From assembly GCA_964017195.1 (NCBI GenBank), contig OZ024892.1, positions 4,880,366 to 4,944,365 on the forward strand: a stretch of DNA of 64,000 nucleotides, given 5' to 3'. Made by a program: the position numbers and the translations under genes. Source of the DNA: Siderastrea radians (lineage: Eukaryota; Cnidaria; Anthozoa; Scleractinia; Rhizangiidae). The notes beneath the pieces were generated by a model. It worked only from the letters and a program-made list of their open reading frames with translations, did not search any database and was not told the origin of the DNA. The first letter of the stretch is position 1; each line of letters begins with the position of its first letter. Shown one piece after another: positions 42,820 through 64,000 of the stretch.

Positions 42820-45337
42820 TGAAATCCGGAGTTTTGGGTGCCCCGAAAATGGCGTCTGAACTTAGTAAGCGCGCAAAGGCTCTTGGGTGGGTCAGATTCT
42901 TTAAGTTTCCATTAAGAAAATTCGAGGGTATATAGTGCGTCCAAAAAACAAGGGAACTACGTCATCATTTCGAAACGGCGGCCATCTTAGCTCCACCATC
43001 CTAGATTTCTTGATTTTTCCAAAGCAGACAAAAACCAGAAATAAAGAGCAATTTAGTCCAATAAAAGAATGCAAATAAAAGAACCACAATTAAGTCTTAA
43101 CTTTTCGTTAGAAACAGGGAAATTCAAAATTTTGTTATAAAAAAAGGCTGTCAAAACAATTTTGCAAAAATGAAGTTCCTACCATATTGTTCCCAGGTCA
43201 ACTCGAGTAATGGTCACAAAGTTTGATGGCTTCTGCTTGCATATTAGAAAAAAAATGGAATTGTAAACGTTCAAAGTCAGTGCGGGTTCTTTGTGCCCAT
43301 CCCCCTAGGCTAAGTAAGGCTAATAACTCCAGGAAGCGAGCGTGAAAAAGGGTTAAAGAGCGTGCCCATTTAAGTGTCCAAGCTAGAGCTGTGATAGAAT
43401 ACGGAGCAGATAGCCTATAAATATCCAAACAATATTATTTTTTATTATAAGTAAAAGCAGTGGCGGATCCAGGAATTGTAGATAGGAGGGGACCAAATAC
43501 GAATTTGCACTCGATAGTTCAAACACTAACACCGATAGCCTGTGTACAGCTGCCCGCTCTCCTCAAGGGGAGCGGAAGGCTGAAACGATAGCTTAGAATT
43601 GACAGATTAATTTGTAACCTTTGATAAGATTCCTTGGCAAATGAGGCCGACTGGTCTCCGCTGTTTTCTCTTTTTGTATTCATGTTTACTTTGAATGCAT
43701 TTGATCGATTACTGAAAGGGTTTGCAATATTTAATATTTAAACAATGAAATTTATTCATAAGCAAACTCGAGCTTAGTTTCCAAAATTCGAAGATTTCCC
43801 ATTTCAACTCATTAGCAAATTTCTGGGTTTCATATTCATGTGTTAATTACTCCGTAAAAAAATGGGAGTTGCTCGCTAGTAATTTGTGGTGTTTGAAGGA
43901 GTGCGAGAGCTTGAACTTAACGCACAACTAAGCTAGAGCTCTTGTAAAAATTGAGGAAAATCCCTTATGAATATTCAATCCATAGAAATTTGTCAATGAG
44001 CAAATCATTCACGCATTAACAATTCCGTGAAAACAAGGACCGAGTTGCCTGTGAATAGTCGAGCGGATGTGAAAGCTCGAGCTTATCTGGAAAACGAGAA
44101 AATATGTTGTTGGCAAAAGTTTTGGAAAAAGTCGAAGTGTTTCCATCTTAGCTGATGGGGGAATTGGGAGACCATGTCCGTAGCTTAAAAGGTTATGTGG
44201 AAGTGTCCCAATACTTTTGGTCAGGATTATAGCTCATTCTTTTATTAGTTCTCTATTAGTTCATATTTGTTTATTGTACAGCTCAGTATGGACTGAAAGT
44301 ATTAACCCTGTAAACGGGTATCTCGTAATGTAATTCCTGGTGCTATCGATACAGCAAGCCACGGAAATAAAGGAAATACTACGAAATACAAGATGGCCAC
44401 AAAGCCGGTCAAAAATTACTATCTACAATTAACTAAACTTGTTAAATGTTATTTTATAAATATAACAAATATCAAAAATATAATGGTCAAGTTCATAACA
44501 ATCATATATCTATATACTATTGAAACAAATACAAAATGAGGGAGAAACTGAAATATATGTGAACTTTAAAAAAAGACTGCCTACATTTAACAAAATTGCA
44601 ATTTTAACGTGCACATCTATAATTTTTATATATTTTGTATAAATTTTTTACTTCGTTGACATTAAGGACTCTTTTATTTTAAATATTTTAGAACAATCTT
44701 AAAGGAAAATTTTTCATACAAGGACCAATTTTATTGGTGCTGTAAGTTCTGGCTTTTCGTCTTTTCTTTAAAAAAAAATTCGCTTCTTCGGCATAAACCT
44801 AATTTATGCCTCATAATTAAAGTCATTATAGGGTCACCATATTTAACCAAGGCAACATAAAAAATGTCATTATAACGTGCTCATTTTTTAGCGGACAAAG
44901 TAAATTTAACATTTAATACATCTACCTGCTTGTCTTCTCAACCATACCGGACACCTTTTGTGCCCTGCTAGCTGCCCCTTGAATGTGCAACGCTTTCCTT
45001 GCACCTTCAAGCTTTTAAAATATGTGACTGGATCGGCACTTCACAGCAGTAAACACAAAAAGCAAACATCACTTCCTGACTACGGAGCCTTGAAATTTGA
45101 ATCAGCTCAATCGCTTTTGAGCGTGTAGTTTACAGTATAGCAGGATTAACTTTTGTATGCCAGACAAAAATCTGACCAGTCAGATGAAAGATGAACCACA
45201 AGGTTAATTACCGTTACCTTATGGCTTTTAGTTGTCACGCATCTTTTTCGCCGGTCTCCCTTCGCGACAAAATAAAATTTCGCAAATAAATTTGGTGTTC
45301 TTGCTTTTCAAATTGGCACTGTATGTGATAATTCCAT
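42820..45337. other. 3' flank of the LYST homologue
   Basis: No exon is recognised. Possible minus-strand AATAAA signals lie near 44235, 44671 and 44728, so the 3' UTR may extend 0.6-1.1 kb. A 'gtggcggatccagg' phrase at about 43460 looks like a repeat end. Confidence 0.4.
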
Positions 45338-63712
<18,375 letters not shown>

Positions 63713-64000
63713 CTGCAAAAAGTACAAACATTTCTGTTAAAAACACTTTTTTGATTGCAATATTCATAACTGTAAATTTTACTTTCATTCTTACTTAAGG
63801 GCTAACGAGCTCGAGGGAGGATTCTGTTTAAGGACTGCCCACTAGTCACAACGACTAAGAGATACAAAACTTTGGATTTATCAAATAAGTTGATAAGGTA
63901 AACTAGACTGCGAGTAGTCTCTAATTTTGGCGATGGCGATTGTGGGGCGGGCGAAATACAGACACGCGCGCGCGCGAAATTTCGAGGCGACGCGACGCGA
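63713..64000 (-). other. LYST intron, window edge
   Basis: No exon recognised. Ends in a (GC)n-rich run (acgcgcgcgcgcg) and gcgacgcgacgcga. Confidence 0.5.

Overview
This 64-kb window is nuclear DNA from an animal, most likely an anthozoan cnidarian (a stony coral or close relative). The support is AT-rich sequence, small exons with GT-AG introns, a metazoan LYST-type BEACH-WD40 gene, tRNA-headed SINEs, a Penelope-like element and many TTAA/TAA-targeting MITEs. Nothing looks bacterial: there are no operons or ribosome binding sites, and most long open frames are chance or repeat-derived.

Layout. 0.8-3.3 kb: a few weak minus-strand exon-like frames. 3.5-4.2 kb: a microsatellite and an 80-bp minisatellite. 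4.6-5.1 kb (+) and 8.4-9.3 kb (-): two convergent paralogues encoding basic, serine-rich proteins full of R-R-x-S sites. 6.1-6.4 kb: a palindromic SINE. 9.6-11.4 kb: tandem repeats. 13-20.8 kb: an inverted gene duplication whose two copies are transcribed away from each other. The left copy carries two fold-back transposons; the right copy keeps both empty sites, so each 7-bp target duplication is proven inside the window. The left copy's gene runs leftwards and may end in the 8.4-kb exon. 23.1-27 kb: a nested array of hairpin and segmental repeats. 27.6-28.5 kb: two abutting Harbinger-type MITEs. 30.4-31.2 kb (-): an orphan coiled-coil-like ORF. 33.2-35.3 kb (+): a two-TM protein resembling BK-channel beta subunits. 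35.8-42.6 kb: a 5'-truncated non-LTR element, exons with a cysteine-rich CXC-like domain, a Penelope-like fragment, a transposon-type exon, and a TIR element holding a PIF1-helicase-like scrap.

45.3-63.7 kb (-): thirteen consecutive exons of the 3' part of a LYST homologue (C-terminal BEACH domain plus WD40 repeats). All phases agree across the exons, and one intron is GC-AG. The gene continues beyond the right edge. Its introns hold SINEs, piggyBac-like MITEs, TTAA elements, perfect palindromes, a frameshifted small ORF and a third large fold-back element nested inside a MITE.

Best-supported items: the LYST gene, the transposon target duplications, and the inverted gene duplication. Most novel: the duplicated outward-facing gene pair with empty-site evidence, the R-R-x-S protein pair, and the cnidarian KCNMB-like gene. 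Assignments rest on motif recognition by eye; no database search was possible.
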